Source of the DNA: an uncultured Pseudomonadota bacterium
GTDB taxonomy: Bacteria; Pseudomonadota; Gammaproteobacteria; Methylococcales; Methylomonadaceae
Length of the DNA stretch: 48,898 nt
Assembly (NCBI GenBank): GCA_903867225.1
Contig: CAIPQN010000014.1
Coordinates: 1-48,898, forward strand
Direction of reading: 5' to 3'
Shown here: piece after piece, positions 7,929-17,787 of the stretch
Numbering within the stretch: position 1 is the first letter of the stretch
Layout: each line of letters opens with the position of its first letter
Notes under the pieces: generated by a model
What the model saw: only the letters and a program-made list of their open reading frames with translations
Databases searched by the model: none
What the model was told of the DNA's origin: nothing
Translations under genes and position numbers: made by a program

Positions 7929-8405
7929 TCATAATTTCAATTCCGATAAACACGCATAATCATCAGGACGAATCGTTTTAAATTCCCAATCAAATAAACG
8001 TTCATTTTCTGAAATAGCTAAATCGTTAATACTCGCCATGCGTTTTTGCATTAAACCTTGAGCGTTAAATTCCCAATTTTCATTCCCGTAAGAACGAAAC
8101 CATTGTCCATTTTTATCGTGCCATTCATACGCAAATCGCACCGCAATTCGGTTTTCATGGAACGCCCATAATTCTTTTATTAAGCGATATTCTAATTCGT
8201 GCGCCCATTTGCGTTGCAAAAACGCGGTGATTTCATCGCGTCCTTGCAAAAATTCAGCGCGATTTCGCCAAATGCTGTCTGCGCTGTAAGCCATCGCAAT
8301 TTTTTCAGGTACTTGTAAATTCCAACCATTTTCAGCCGCCCGCACTTTTTGTGTAGCAGTTTCAGCAGTAAACGGAGGAAATGGTGGTCTGGATTCATCT
8401 GTCAT
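7929..8405 (-). CDS. DUF1348 / NTF2-like protein
   Basis: This is a 158-residue soluble protein of the SnoaL/NTF2-like superfamily, DUF1348 branch. Its recognisable core includes [25 protein letters not shown], and [20 protein letters not shown] (exactly at residues near 90-110), with the typical ending [19 protein letters not shown]. Proteins of this branch are widespread and uncharacterised; the cone-shaped fold usually binds a small hydrophobic ligand. The gene starts 9 nt after the stop of the multicopper oxidase gene, so the two are almost certainly cotranscribed. A direct functional link is not established. Confidence 0.88.
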   Translation of the reverse strand: MTDESRPPFPPFTAETATQKVRAAENGWNLQVPEKIAMAYSADSIWRNRAEFLQGRDEITAFLQRKWAHELEYRLIKELWAFHENRIAVRFAYEWHDKNGQWFRSYGNENWEFNAQGLMQKRMASINDLAISENERLFDWEFKTIRPDDYACLSELKL

Positions 8406-8414
8406 AAAAGCCTC

Positions 8415-10190
8415 TTATTTTTTGAAAGCAGCGAACGTTTTTTTCGCCAACGCGATTAACATTTCGCGTTTTACAAATGCGGCATAACCTAAAATCCCTA
8501 AGAATAATCCATCAAACAAATTTTCTAAAAAGGAATCGTCGTCTGAGTTCACAGCGGCTAATTCGGCAGCGACTTTTGCTTTTTCAACATCTTCCATTTT
8601 TGGAGCGACGGTTTGAACAGCGATTTTTGAAGGCGTTACAGTGGCATTCAAATCAGGTAAACCTAAACTTTGCCATGTGTCATAGTCTTGCCAAATTGGA
8701 TAACCTGCGCCTTTTTTCCAGTATTCTTTGGTGAAGTAAGGTGCAAGGCTCATGCCGTGTGAAGCTGGAATACCTTTGTCATCAACGAATCCATCATAAA
8801 CAACTAAACTAATATCACCACCTTCGCCAATACCATTAGTCGTAAATGATTTTTCAACGTGGTCGTGGAACATCCAAATTCCTTGACCAAAACTGTTCAA
8901 ACCATCGTCTTTGCCGTTTAATTCTAAATCTAAACGTTGTGCGGGAACCATGCCGTGAACATCGCGTTGAATATACGAACCTGCCCCATTATCCACACCG
9001 TCATAATGCGTCACAGTCGGTTTATGCCCATGAATATGTACCGCTAATGATTCAGTATGACCATTCAGTACACGCAATTTCACTTTTTCATCTTCTTTCA
9101 TGTGAATCAATGATTCACGCAAGGTGTATGGAAACGAACGTCCGTTCAACATGAAATAATCGTCCGTTGCATCGGTCGTGTCGTATTCCATATTCATGTG
9201 TTTAGCGATTAAACGTGGGTCATTCGCTGAACGCGCCACCACTTCATGCAATTCTTTATCGACCGATTCATAATGCAAATCGTATTCACGGGCGTATTTT
9301 TCAAGCACCGCGACTGAAGGATGACGCACCTGCCCTGCCCCAACATTTAACACTTGCGGGAAGTTGTTCGGACGATTTTCTTCAACAATGAACATGCCTT
9401 GCAAACCCATTGGAATATGCGTGTGTGGCTGAACGTGACAGTGATAATACATCGTGCCTGGTTGGCGCGGTTTAATCACATACGTTTTACTTTCACCAGG
9501 CATCGTATCCATGTTACTGGTTTGACCAACGCCATCGTTTCCGTGATCCATGCTATCCATAAAAGGATGATCAACGCCGTGTAAATGAATTGAATGCGGT
9601 AAATAATGGGTGTTTTCTAATACAATCCAAACCACGTCGTCTTGTTCAACGCGAATGGTCGGTGACGGTACACGCAACAAAGGATTTGCAATGGATTCAT
9701 ACAAGTTGATGGTAGACATATCACGCGTTTTTGGCGCATACACCCAAAAAGTCGGCTGAATTCCTGGTGCAATATCAAATGTCGTAATCGGACTTTTTAC
9801 GTCAGGTGAATGCCCGTTGAGTTCAACAACTTCCAATTTAATTACAATTTTATCTGGATCACCGTCGCCATCCATATCGTCAGTCATCGTAATGGCATCA
9901 GCGGCGAGTTGCGTTTGCATCAACGTATCCATCGATACGCCATTCGTACCTTTTACAAATGCTGCAATATCAAACGGGTTATCTGGTGTACAGAGTTTTG
10001 AGGCTTGAATTTTTACGCCGTCGATAACTTGTTCTTTGCGCCAATTAGCATCCATAAAATCTGAACAAACTTCTTCAACTTTACCCAATGGCACTTTTGT
10101 AGATGGCGGTAAATCAGTAGCGGCGTGGCTTAACGTTGTTACTAATAAAAGCGAACTACTGCCTAACAAAGTAAAAATAGTTTTACGCAT
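8415..10190 (-). CDS. Two-domain multicopper oxidase with C-terminal membrane anchor
   Basis: This 591-residue exported protein has a signal peptide at 1-23 (RKTIFTLLGSSSLLLVTTLS then HAA). Copper motifs occur in two cupredoxin domains: HLHG at 202-205 and YYHCHVQPHTHIPMGL at 248-263 in the first, HIHGH at 385-389 and MFHDH at 440-444 in the second. The type 1 copper ligands (Cys251, a nearby His, Met261) are therefore in the first domain only. An aspartate-rich calcium-like loop (DMDGDGDPD) is at 105-113. One hydrophobic segment near residue 560 precedes a basic tail and would anchor the enzyme in the inner membrane facing the periplasm. The ATG at 10190, with GAGGTC upstream, gives a clean signal peptide and is preferred to 10244. 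Substrate is unknown. Confidence 0.9.
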   Translation of the reverse strand: MRKTIFTLLGSSSLLLVTTLSHAATDLPPSTKVPLGKVEEVCSDFMDANWRKEQVIDGVKIQASKLCTPDNPFDIAAFVKGTNGVSMDTLMQTQLAADAITMTDDMDGDGDPDKIVIKLEVVELNGHSPDVKSPITTFDIAPGIQPTFWVYAPKTRDMSTINLYESIANPLLRVPSPTIRVEQDDVVWIVLENTHYLPHSIHLHGVDHPFMDSMDHGNDGVGQTSNMDTMPGESKTYVIKPRQPGTMYYHCHVQPHTHIPMGLQGMFIVEENRPNNFPQVLNVGAGQVRHPSVAVLEKYAREYDLHYESVDKELHEVVARSANDPRLIAKHMNMEYDTTDATDDYFMLNGRSFPYTLRESLIHMKEDEKVKLRVLNGHTESLAVHIHGHKPTVTHYDGVDNGAGSYIQRDVHGMVPAQRLDLELNGKDDGLNSFGQGIWMFHDHVEKSFTTNGIGEGGDISLVVYDGFVDDKGIPASHGMSLAPYFTKEYWKKGAGYPIWQDYDTWQSLGLPDLNATVTPSKIAVQTVAPKMEDVEKAKVAAELAAVNSDDDSFLENLFDGLFLGILGYAAFVKREMLIALAKKTFAAFKK

Positions 10191-10253
10191 GAAAATGACC
10201 TCGAAACGATAAAAGAAATGATGGCGTGATTTTAACTGAAACAACTTAATAAT

Positions 10254-11399
10254 TCATTGTTGCTGATGCGGCAAATAAAAGGTGACAATAAATGACGAAA
10301 TCAAAAATAGTCCGCCTAAACTAAACATCGCGAGAATCGGGCTGATTTGTTGTGCTGTGGCGAAACTGTAACTTCCAACTGCAAATAACATAGCGATATT
10401 TTGAAAGAATCCCTGCAATGCAATCGCTCGACCACTGCCAATCGATTGTTTTCCTAATTCTTGTAATGTTGCGTTAATTGGCACAATAAACATACCGCCC
10501 ATCATTCCAATCAATAATAAGATGCCGCGTGCAGCCCAAATCGTATCAGTAAAACTCAACGTGATAATCAGTAACGCCATGCTATAAGCGGCAAATTTCG
10601 CACGGCGTAAATGCTCTAACGGAATCAAACGTGGCACAATCGCTGAACCGATAATAATACCAACAGCTAAAAACAACGTGAGTTGAGCAATTTCAGTTGC
10701 GCTGTGTAATTCTAAAACGAGTGGCGACCAAGCAACTAAAATTACACGCAATGTGGCTGCACTCGCCCAAAATAATGCGCCACCAAGAATGACAAATCGG
10801 GCGCGAGGTAAAATTAAAAATTGAGATATTTGTGAAAAAAAGCCGCATTGCGGTGCAATTTTTACAGATTTAGAATTGAGAAATGTAGTGATATAAGCAG
10901 ACAACAAAAACAAACCAATCGTACCGATCAGCGCATTTTGAATCGAAGCGTCTGCGACTTTCGCACCAATTACCATACCGAGAAGAATCGCTAAAATGGT
11001 CGAACCTTCAATCCAACTATTCGCTTTTACAAGCGCGTCATGATTGACTAATTCAGGCAAAATTCCATATTTTGCAGGGCTATAAATTGCCGCACCACTG
11101 CCTACTATGGCATAAGCAATAAGCGGTTCGATGTTCAAAAGTAATAAAACCGCACCACACGCTTTTAATAAATTCGCCGCCATTAAAATTCGTGCTTTCG
11201 GGTAATTATCAGCAAGCGTTCCTACCCACGGAGCGAAGATTACAAACGCAATTAAAAATGAACTTTGCAATGCAGGAATATACCAACTAGCAGAATTTTG
11301 CTCGTGCATAACAAGTGCGATAACGGTAAATAAAATCGCGTTATCAGCGAAAGCTGAAAGGAATTGTGCAATCAAAAGAGCCGAAAAAGATTTATTCAT
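10254..11399 (-). CDS. lplT: Lysophospholipid transporter LplT
   Basis: This 381-residue MFS protein has twelve predicted helices. It matches LplT along its length: FSALLIAQFLSAFADNAILF at the N-terminus, GSGAAIYSPAKYGILPELV, LVKANSWIEGSTILAILLG, and GMMGGMFIVPINATLQE. LplT flips lysophospholipids from the outer to the inner leaflet of the cytoplasmic membrane for re-acylation. In enterobacteria it is next to the acyltransferase aas; no aas lies here. The neighbour downstream is the multicopper oxidase, 63 nt away. Confidence 0.9.
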   Translation of the reverse strand: MNKSFSALLIAQFLSAFADNAILFTVIALVMHEQNSASWYIPALQSSFLIAFVIFAPWVGTLADNYPKARILMAANLLKACGAVLLLLNIEPLIAYAIVGSGAAIYSPAKYGILPELVNHDALVKANSWIEGSTILAILLGMVIGAKVADASIQNALIGTIGLFLLSAYITTFLNSKSVKIAPQCGFFSQISQFLILPRARFVILGGALFWASAATLRVILVAWSPLVLELHSATEIAQLTLFLAVGIIIGSAIVPRLIPLEHLRRAKFAAYSMALLIITLSFTDTIWAARGILLLIGMMGGMFIVPINATLQELGKQSIGSGRAIALQGFFQNIAMLFAVGSYSFATAQQISPILAMFSLGGLFLISSFIVTFYLPHQQQ

Positions 11400-11541
11400 T
11401 TTGTTTTTAGCATAAAAGTGAATTATTTATTTTACATTGACAATATATTTCACACCTTTTCGATTGCAACAAATTCTGCCGCCATTAACAAATGAACAGT
11501 GAATTACCGCCAACTTTGTAGATGTCAATCAAAGGAGCGTC

Positions 11542-11547
11542 TATAAT
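11542..11547 (+). promoter_or_regulatory. Probable -10 box of the ahcY promoter
   Basis: A perfect TATAAT lies 44 nt before the ahcY ATG. No convincing -35 box is found 16-18 nt upstream, so an activator may assist. The rest of the 192-nt gap between lplT and ahcY shows no clear structure. Confidence 0.5.
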
Positions 11548-11591
11548 TCTGGCGGATAACAAAAAATTTAAATTTTTACTAGGAGATACAA

Positions 11592-12884
11592 ATGAGTTTT
11601 ACCGATTACAAAGTAGCTGATATTTCACTGGCTGCGTATGGACGCAAAGAAATCAACATTGCAGAAACTGAAATGCCTGGTTTAATGGCATTGCGTGCGG
11701 AATTTGGTGCGGCACAACCATTGAAAGGCGCACGCATTGCGGGCTGTTTGCACATGACAATTCAAACCGCTGTGTTAATGGAAACATTAACCGCGTTAGG
11801 CGCAACCGTGCGTTGGTCATCATGCAACATTTTCTCAACCCAAGACCATGCAGCAGCAGCAATGGCAGCAGCGGGAATTCCTGTTTTTGCGTGGAAAGGT
11901 GAAACTGAAGCCGAAGCCGAATGGTGTATTGAACAAACGATTGTTAGTGCTGACGGTTGGAAACCGAACATGATTTTGGATGATGGCGGTGATTTAACCA
12001 CAATGATGCACGACAAATTCCCTGAAATGATGTCAGAAATTAAAGGCATTTCAGAAGAAACTACGACAGGTGTTTTACGCTTGTATGAAATGGTGAAAAA
12101 AGGCTTATTGAAAGTCCCCGCGTTTAACGTCAATGATTCTGTTACAAAATCGAAATTCGACAATTTATACGGTTGCCGCGAATCATTGGTTGACGGTATT
12201 AAACGCGCCACCGATGTAATGATTGCAGGCAAAATCGCGATAGTTGCAGGTTATGGCGACGTGGGTAAAGGTTGCGCTCAATCATTACGCGGTTTAGGTG
12301 CAACCGTTTGGATTACCGAAATTGACCCAATTTGTGCATTACAAGCGGCAATGGAAGGTTATCGCGTGGTCACGATGGAAGAGGCCGCGCCAATTGCAAA
12401 CATTTTTGTTACTGCAACAGGCAACTTCAACATCATTCGTCATGAACATTTACTAGCTATGCGTGACCAAGCGATTGTATGCAATATCGGACATTTTGAT
12501 GCAGAAATCGAAATTTCATCGTTACGCCAATACACTTGGGAAAACATCAAACCCCAAGTTGACCACGTTATTTTTCCAGACGGAAAACGCTTAATTATTT
12601 TGGCGGAAGGTCGTTTAGTGAATTTAGGTTGCGCGACGGGACATCCAAGTTTTGTGATGTCAAATTCATTCTGTAACCAAGTTTTAGCGCAAATGGAATT
12701 GTGGGCGAATGGATCAAACTATGAAAATAAAGTGTATATTTTGCCGAAAAAATTGGATGAAAAAGTAGCACGTTCACATTTAGCGCAATTGGGCGTGAAA
12801 TTGACTGAATTAACCGCTGAACAAGCCGCTTATATTAGCGTTCCCGTCGAAGGTCCATATAAAGCAGATCATTACCGTTATTAA
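11592..12884 (+). CDS. ahcY: S-adenosylhomocysteine hydrolase
   Basis: AhcY reversibly cleaves S-adenosylhomocysteine to adenosine and homocysteine, clearing the product of SAM-dependent methylation. The 430-residue length is normal for the shorter bacterial form. Signatures are [38 protein letters not shown], and the NAD-binding segment [17 protein letters not shown]. The C-terminus KADHYRY is the classic ending that reaches the neighbouring NAD site. The ribosome site AGGAGATACAA is strong. It is monocistronic and converges on pyrB. Confidence 0.98.
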   Translation: MSFTDYKVADISLAAYGRKEINIAETEMPGLMALRAEFGAAQPLKGARIAGCLHMTIQTAVLMETLTALGATVRWSSCNIFSTQDHAAAAMAAAGIPVFAWKGETEAEAEWCIEQTIVSADGWKPNMILDDGGDLTTMMHDKFPEMMSEIKGISEETTTGVLRLYEMVKKGLLKVPAFNVNDSVTKSKFDNLYGCRESLVDGIKRATDVMIAGKIAIVAGYGDVGKGCAQSLRGLGATVWITEIDPICALQAAMEGYRVVTMEEAAPIANIFVTATGNFNIIRHEHLLAMRDQAIVCNIGHFDAEIEISSLRQYTWENIKPQVDHVIFPDGKRLIILAEGRLVNLGCATGHPSFVMSNSFCNQVLAQMELWANGSNYENKVYILPKKLDEKVARSHLAQLGVKLTELTAEQAAYISVPVEGPYKADHYRY

Positions 12885-12899
12885 TGTAACGCCTAAATT

Positions 12900-12934
12900 A
12901 CTGATGTTACGCATCGATGATGTGTGACATCAGT
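12900..12934. terminator. Long hairpin between convergent ahcY and pyrB
   Basis: Arms 12900-12915 and 12919-12934 are 16 nt each with two G-U type mismatches around GAT. It abuts the pyrB stop codon. No clear U run follows on either strand, so this may be a mixed or Rho-assisted end for both genes. Confidence 0.5.
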
Positions 12935-13902
12935 TAATGATTAGAAAAATCTGTCATCGTCATTGCCATCACCGCCATCCGCACCGCAACACCATTACTC
13001 ACCTGCTGTAAAATTACAGATTGTTTACCATCGGCGACTTTTGAATCAATTTCCACACCTCGATTGATAGGACCTGGGTGCATGACAATTGCATTAGGTT
13101 TTGCAATTTTTAACTTTTCCTCTGTCAAACCAAAACAACTAAAATACTCACTTTCGCTCGGCAACAATGCCGAAGTCATACGTTCTTTTTGCAGCCGTAA
13201 CATAATAACCACGTCAATATCTTGCAAACCATCTTGTAAATTGTGCGAAACCGTCACACCTAATGCTTCAATTTCAGCGGGCAATAATGTTTTCGGTGCA
13301 ATCACCCGCACTTCTTTCGCGCCCAAAATATTGAGCGCGTGAATTTCTGAACGCGCCACTCGTGAATGCAAAATATCGCCAATAATCGCCACGCGCAATT
13401 GTGAAAAATCGGGTTTGTGTTGCCTAATCGTAAACACATCCAACATCGCTTGCGTTGGATGTGCGTGTTGACCGTCGCCTGCATTAATAACACTGATGTG
13501 TGGCGCAGTTTGTTGCGCGATGAAATGTGCCGCACCACTCACCGCATGACGTACCACAAACGCATCAACAAACATCGCTTCTAAATTACGAATCGTATCA
13601 AGCAAACTTTCGCCTTTCGAGGTTGCCGATGTAGCGATATTCATGTTGATAACTTCAGCCCCCAAATTTTTAGCCGCAAGTTCAAAAGTTGTGCGGGTGC
13701 GGGTGCTGTTTTCAAAAAACAAATTCACTACCGTTTTGTCACGCAATAACTGGGGCGATTTAATTTTTCTGGGTGATTGTGTGTTATCAATAAACGTTTC
13801 AGCGGTATCAAGAATTTGCGTCAAAAGTTCTGCACTTAAACCTTCGGGTGTTAAAAAATGTTTTAATTTGCCATCGGCAGTAAGTTGTAAATTCGTGGTC
13901 AT
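12934..13902 (-). CDS. pyrB: Aspartate carbamoyltransferase catalytic subunit
   Basis: PyrB condenses carbamoyl phosphate with aspartate, the committed step of pyrimidine synthesis. The 322-residue protein shows the carbamoyl-phosphate loop [13 protein letters not shown], the HPTQAMLD segment, and [11 protein letters not shown] near the C-terminus. No pyrI regulatory subunit or pyrC-like partner follows on this strand; the long form with an inactive dihydroorotase partner, known in several proteobacteria, cannot be judged from this window. It is the last gene of a minus-strand series beginning at 18273 and is separated from the J-domain gene by 33 nt. Confidence 0.97.
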   Translation of the reverse strand: MTTNLQLTADGKLKHFLTPEGLSAELLTQILDTAETFIDNTQSPRKIKSPQLLRDKTVVNLFFENSTRTRTTFELAAKNLGAEVINMNIATSATSKGESLLDTIRNLEAMFVDAFVVRHAVSGAAHFIAQQTAPHISVINAGDGQHAHPTQAMLDVFTIRQHKPDFSQLRVAIIGDILHSRVARSEIHALNILGAKEVRVIAPKTLLPAEIEALGVTVSHNLQDGLQDIDVVIMLRLQKERMTSALLPSESEYFSCFGLTEEKLKIAKPNAIVMHPGPINRGVEIDSKVADGKQSVILQQVSNGVAVRMAVMAMTMTDFSNH

Positions 13903-13935
13903 GGATTTAGTTTCAAAAATTTAGTAAGTGAGTTT

Positions 13936-14910
13936 TTAAAAACGATAGGATTTCAACGCGGCTTTTAAATTGATAGGATTCCGAAATTCTTTCAGCTCTG
14001 TTTTTGCATATTTAAGCACTAACTGCATTTCTTTAATATCAACTGACAGCGATTTTAGAACTTGTTGTGGCTGTAAATTGGAATGCAAAGATGTTTTTAA
14101 TTGCATTTTAAATGGGTATTCAATTTGTTGAATTTCTTGCTTTAGTTCGCTGAATTGCGCTTGTAATACTTTATTAAATTGCTTTAATCGCTCTTCTGTC
14201 ATCGTGTTCAAATGCTCGTGATCAATTTGTGCAATCTCAAGTTGTAACGCCAATAATTGCAGCAAATCTTTTTTGGTGTAAGCGATATTTGCTCGTTGCA
14301 TGAGTTTAGTTTTACGTTCGCGTTCAGCTTCATCGGGTTCACGGTCAGGATGCAACGCGCCAACTAATTTACGAAAAACCTCTTGAATCGATTTGGTGGC
14401 ATTTTGCTCTTCGTCTTTTTTTTGAGTTTCTATTTCGAGCTGTTTTGCTGATTTTTTACGGTTATGTGGTTTTTCTTCGTGATGTTGTGTTTGAATTTCT
14501 GGAGTTTCAATTTCAAATTCTGGCAAATCGTCTTCAAATTCGGTGTCGCTGTAACGATTGTAAATCGCTTTCAATTCCTCTTTACCCGCGTAAATCAAAC
14601 CTATCGATAAATTACAAATAAGTTCTTTGATTTTAGCTTTATCTGTTTTTTTGAAAAACTTATCACCGTGCGCTTCATCTAATAAATAAACTAACGCCAT
14701 GCGGCAATCATGGTAATTATCAGCAATCGGCTGATATTCTGAATGAAAACGCTGCTGATATTTTGTGGTGGTTTCTTGCCATTCTTGCAATAATTTTTTT
14801 TGCTCTTCGATTTTTTTGGTTAAATCATTAAACTTTTTTTGTGCTTTCGACGATGTAGTTTGTTCGATTTCATAATCACTCAGCGCAATTTTTTGATTAA
14901 CATTTGGCAT
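13936..14910 (-). CDS. J-domain-like protein, unknown role
   Basis: This 324-residue cytosolic protein is rich in Lys, Glu and Gln. Residues 20-60 form a coiled coil. A charged linker spans 125-170 (HHEEKPHNRKKSAKQ). A J-domain-like segment spans about 172-215 with the HPD tripeptide at 187-189 (VFRKLVGALHPDREPDEAER), then a helix-rich C-terminus. The HPD motif is the part of J proteins that triggers DnaK ATP hydrolysis, so it may be a dedicated co-chaperone. The J-domain is central rather than N-terminal, and no glycine-rich or zinc regions of DnaJ are present. It is 9 nt downstream of rsgA, suggesting cotranscription. Confidence 0.8.
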   Translation of the reverse strand: MPNVNQKIALSDYEIEQTTSSKAQKKFNDLTKKIEEQKKLLQEWQETTTKYQQRFHSEYQPIADNYHDCRMALVYLLDEAHGDKFFKKTDKAKIKELICNLSIGLIYAGKEELKAIYNRYSDTEFEDDLPEFEIETPEIQTQHHEEKPHNRKKSAKQLEIETQKKDEEQNATKSIQEVFRKLVGALHPDREPDEAERERKTKLMQRANIAYTKKDLLQLLALQLEIAQIDHEHLNTMTEERLKQFNKVLQAQFSELKQEIQQIEYPFKMQLKTSLHSNLQPQQVLKSLSVDIKEMQLVLKYAKTELKEFRNPINLKAALKSYRF

Positions 14911-14919
14911 TTGTTCTTC

Positions 14920-15792
14920 TCACATTTTTTCATGTAATTTTAAAAATCGTTCATAACGTGATGTTGAAATTTCGCTGTTTTCAACAGCGGTGCGAACGGC
15001 ACAACCTTTGTCGAGATGATGGCTGCAATCATTAAATTTACATTTCGCCAAAAAGGGTAAAAATTCTCGATAACCTTGTGCTAGTTGTCCGCGTGAAATA
15101 TCGGCTAAACCAAAAATTGCCACGCCTGGCGAATCAATTAAATCGCCGCCTTCAGGCAAATGATAAAGCGTCGCGGCGGTTGTGGTGTGTCGCCCGTGTT
15201 TTGTGGTCGCTGAAACGGTGTTTGTTTTTAAATTTTTATCGGGAATTAACGTGTTGGTCAGCGACGATTTACCCACGCCAGATTGACCCGTAAAAATACT
15301 CACTTGTCCGCGCAAGGCTTGTTTTAACTCACTTAAACTTTCAACGTTATTCGCACAAACTCGATACAGCGCGTAACCCAAATTCACATAATTCGCCAAT
15401 TCGTTTTCGATTTCGTCGGAAAGCGGCAAATCCGTTTTGTTCAAAATTAATGACGCTTGAAAAGCGCGGTTTTCACAAATCGCTAAATACTGGTCGAGTA
15501 ATAAAAAATCACAAAACGGTTCAACGGCAAACACAACAAATACGTTGTCGATATTTGCCGCAACGGGTCGAATTTTCTCGTTTCGAGAAGGACGGCTTAA
15601 CACTGATTTTCGCGGTAAAAGTGCTTCAATTCGTCCTTGTTCGGGTGCGACGAGCGACCATAAAACTTTATCACCAACCGTTACCATATCTAATTTTCGT
15701 AACGGCTGACATAAAATGATTTCGCCATTGTGTTCAACCGCGATGCCTTGTCCTAAATGTGCAATCACTAAGCCTTCGAGCGTTTCACTCAT
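14920..15792 (-). CDS. rsgA: Ribosome small-subunit GTPase RsgA
   Basis: RsgA is a circularly permuted GTPase that assists late 30S maturation. The 290-residue protein has an N-terminal OB fold (1-65), the permuted GTPase with NKTD (LILNKTDLP), the P loop GQSGVGKSSLTN and DSPGV, and a C-terminal zinc knuckle (CKFNDCSHHLDKGCAV). It is shorter than E. coli RsgA, mainly at the N-terminus, but within the range of the family. Its start overlaps the stop of the upstream Ste24 gene by 4 nt (ATGA), so translation is coupled. Confidence 0.96.
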   Translation of the reverse strand: MSETLEGLVIAHLGQGIAVEHNGEIILCQPLRKLDMVTVGDKVLWSLVAPEQGRIEALLPRKSVLSRPSRNEKIRPVAANIDNVFVVFAVEPFCDFLLLDQYLAICENRAFQASLILNKTDLPLSDEIENELANYVNLGYALYRVCANNVESLSELKQALRGQVSIFTGQSGVGKSSLTNTLIPDKNLKTNTVSATTKHGRHTTTAATLYHLPEGGDLIDSPGVAIFGLADISRGQLAQGYREFLPFLAKCKFNDCSHHLDKGCAVRTAVENSEISTSRYERFLKLHEKM

Positions 15793-17030
15793 GCCGTTTT
15801 TTCCAAATGCGCGATACGAACCGCAGCAGGTGGATGGCTGTAATAAAACGAAGCGTAAAGTGGATCAGGCGTTAAGGTGCTGGCATTTTCTTCGTACAAT
15901 TTCACCAAACCACTGACTAATTTACTAGCTTGCGCGTGTTGCGAAGCAAAATCGTCCGCTTCAAATTCAAATTTGCGTTGAAAATACGCGCTAATCGGTT
16001 GCATGAAAAACGTAAAAACAGGCGCAATCAATGAGAATAATAATAACGCGGCGGCATTCGACGCATGGTCAACGCCTAAACCTGCAAAAAACCATTCTTT
16101 GTCAATCATCCAACCTAAAACCGCAAAACCGATTAGCGTGGTGATTGACGTAGTGATTAACATTTTCACAACGTGTTTGCATTTGAAATGCCCTAATTCG
16201 TGCGCCAAAACAGCTTCCAATTCTTCATCGTCTAGCGATGCCACTAAATTATCAAAAAATACGATGCGTTTATTGTTTCCCAAACCTGTAAAATAAGCGT
16301 TTCCGTGACCTGAACGTTTTGAACCGTCCATGATAAAAATGCCTTGGCTGTTAAATCCGCAACGTTCGAGCAAACCCGAAATGCGTGTTTTTAACGCGCC
16401 ATCTTCCATCGGCGTGAATTTATTGAAAAGTGGCGCGATAACGGTGGGAAATAACCAGCTCATCAATAACGAAAAACTCATTAAAATTGCCCACGCCCAA
16501 AGCCACCAACTGCTGCCGACGCTTTCCATAATCCATAAAATCAACGCTAAAATCGGCAAACCAATCCCCGCCGCCAATCCTAATTGCATGATTTCGTCTT
16601 TGATGAATTGCGCGGGCGTGTTTTTGTTGAAACCGAATTTTTCTTCGATGACAAACGTACCGTACCAACTCACGGGTATTTCAGAAAGTGACATTAAAAG
16701 TGTTAATAACGCAATTGCGCTAACGCCCGCCATTAAAGGCGATTCGATCCGAGCCGCGCAAAATTCAAAAATAAAATTGATGCCACCAAACACAGTTAAA
16801 ATTAACAACAAACCCACGCCGTACCAACGTTCGATGTCGCCGAGTTGTGATTTTGCCAGCGTGTAATCAGCGGCTTTTTGATGGGCTGCGAGCGAAACAG
16901 TTTGCAAAAAGGCTTCAGGCACTTCGTCACGATGCGCCAAAACATAAGCGGCTTGGCGTTTGGCTAACCAAAATTGGGTCGCGGTAACGATGGCGAACAT
17001 AAGTAAAAATAAGACGGTAAAAGAGTTCAT
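15789..17030 (-). CDS. Ste24-type M48 zinc metalloprotease
   Basis: This 413-residue inner-membrane protease has several N-terminal helices (residues 4-25, 70-90, 100-125, 150-195) that form the Ste24 barrel. The zinc site HELGH is at 277-281 and the third ligand lies in FEFEADDFA near residue 355. SGHGNAYFTGLG is typical of the Ste24/CAAX prenyl protease branch rather than HtpX. In bacteria without CAAX prenylation these enzymes act in membrane protein turnover. It sits between the dienelactone hydrolase gene (30 nt upstream) and rsgA (4-nt overlap). Confidence 0.94.
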   Translation of the reverse strand: MNSFTVLFLLMFAIVTATQFWLAKRQAAYVLAHRDEVPEAFLQTVSLAAHQKAADYTLAKSQLGDIERWYGVGLLLILTVFGGINFIFEFCAARIESPLMAGVSAIALLTLLMSLSEIPVSWYGTFVIEEKFGFNKNTPAQFIKDEIMQLGLAAGIGLPILALILWIMESVGSSWWLWAWAILMSFSLLMSWLFPTVIAPLFNKFTPMEDGALKTRISGLLERCGFNSQGIFIMDGSKRSGHGNAYFTGLGNNKRIVFFDNLVASLDDEELEAVLAHELGHFKCKHVVKMLITTSITTLIGFAVLGWMIDKEWFFAGLGVDHASNAAALLLFSLIAPVFTFFMQPISAYFQRKFEFEADDFASQHAQASKLVSGLVKLYEENASTLTPDPLYASFYYSHPPAAVRIAHLEKTA

Positions 17031-17060
17031 TGGCTTGGAGGTTCTGTTTTAAAAGGGAAG

Positions 17061-17783
17061 TTAAGCAAAAATTTCAGTGAGAAAATTTGTCATCGTTTGC
17101 CACGAACGGTGATTTGCTTTTTCATCAAATTTATAACCCGCTGCAAAATCTTTTGCTTGTGGATTTGTGAACGCATGAACCGTGTTGCCATAAGCGTGCA
17201 ACTGCCAATCTACATTTTTTGCTTGTGTCATTTCTTGTTCAAATGCTGCAACTTGTTTGGGTGGTACGAGTGGATCATCGTGACCATGTAAAACGAGAAC
17301 TTTCGCGATGATTTCAGAATTTTCTAAATCTGTTGGAGCGTGCAATAATCCGTGAAAACTCACCACACCTTTAACATTCGCACCACTTCGCGCCAAATCT
17401 AACACGCATAATCCACCGAAACAAAATCCAATCGCGGCAATCTTTTTGTCATCGACCCACGGCAACAATCGAACATTCGCCAATGCCGCTAAAATTCGAC
17501 GTTGCAACATTTCGCGATTTTCCATAAACGGACGCATTAACGCACCACATTCTTCGTCGGTTTGTCCTAATTTTCCCGCACCATACATATCAAGCGCGAA
17601 ACCGACATAACCTAATTTGGCGAATTCACGCGCTTTTTCAGCGGTAAATTCACTGCGTCCCGCCCACGCATGACTAATTAAAACTGCTGGACGTTGTCCT
17701 TGAATTGCATCGTCAAATGCAAAAAAGCCTTCCAAAAGCGTGTCGCCATCGACGTAATTGATGGTATTTTCAATAATTGTCAT
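17061..17783 (-). CDS. Dienelactone hydrolase family protein
   Basis: This 240-residue alpha/beta hydrolase has the nucleophile elbow GFCFGGLC, with Cys in the usual dienelactone hydrolase position. The acid residue is in HGHDDPLVPP and the catalytic His in GNTVHAFTNP. The family hydrolyses dienelactones or other small esters; most chromosomal members in proteobacteria have no proven substrate. No aromatic-degradation genes surround it. The gene starts 4 nt after the stop of the phosphatase gene upstream, so they form one unit. Confidence 0.92.
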   Translation of the reverse strand: MTIIENTINYVDGDTLLEGFFAFDDAIQGQRPAVLISHAWAGRSEFTAEKAREFAKLGYVGFALDMYGAGKLGQTDEECGALMRPFMENREMLQRRILAALANVRLLPWVDDKKIAAIGFCFGGLCVLDLARSGANVKGVVSFHGLLHAPTDLENSEIIAKVLVLHGHDDPLVPPKQVAAFEQEMTQAKNVDWQLHAYGNTVHAFTNPQAKDFAAGYKFDEKANHRSWQTMTNFLTEIFA

Positions 17784-17787
17784 GTGC

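Noticed and set aside
11525-11560. AGGAGCG before ahcY as part of an SAH riboswitch
   Set aside because: The surrounding stems and pseudoknot partners of the SAH aptamer are not found, and the TATAAT box falls within the same bases.
11762-12232. 156-codon minus frame within ahcY
   Set aside because: Shadow of the highly conserved AhcY frame, with no independent features.
16330-16866. 178-codon plus frame within the Ste24 gene
   Set aside because: Antisense shadow; no start context and low-complexity translation.
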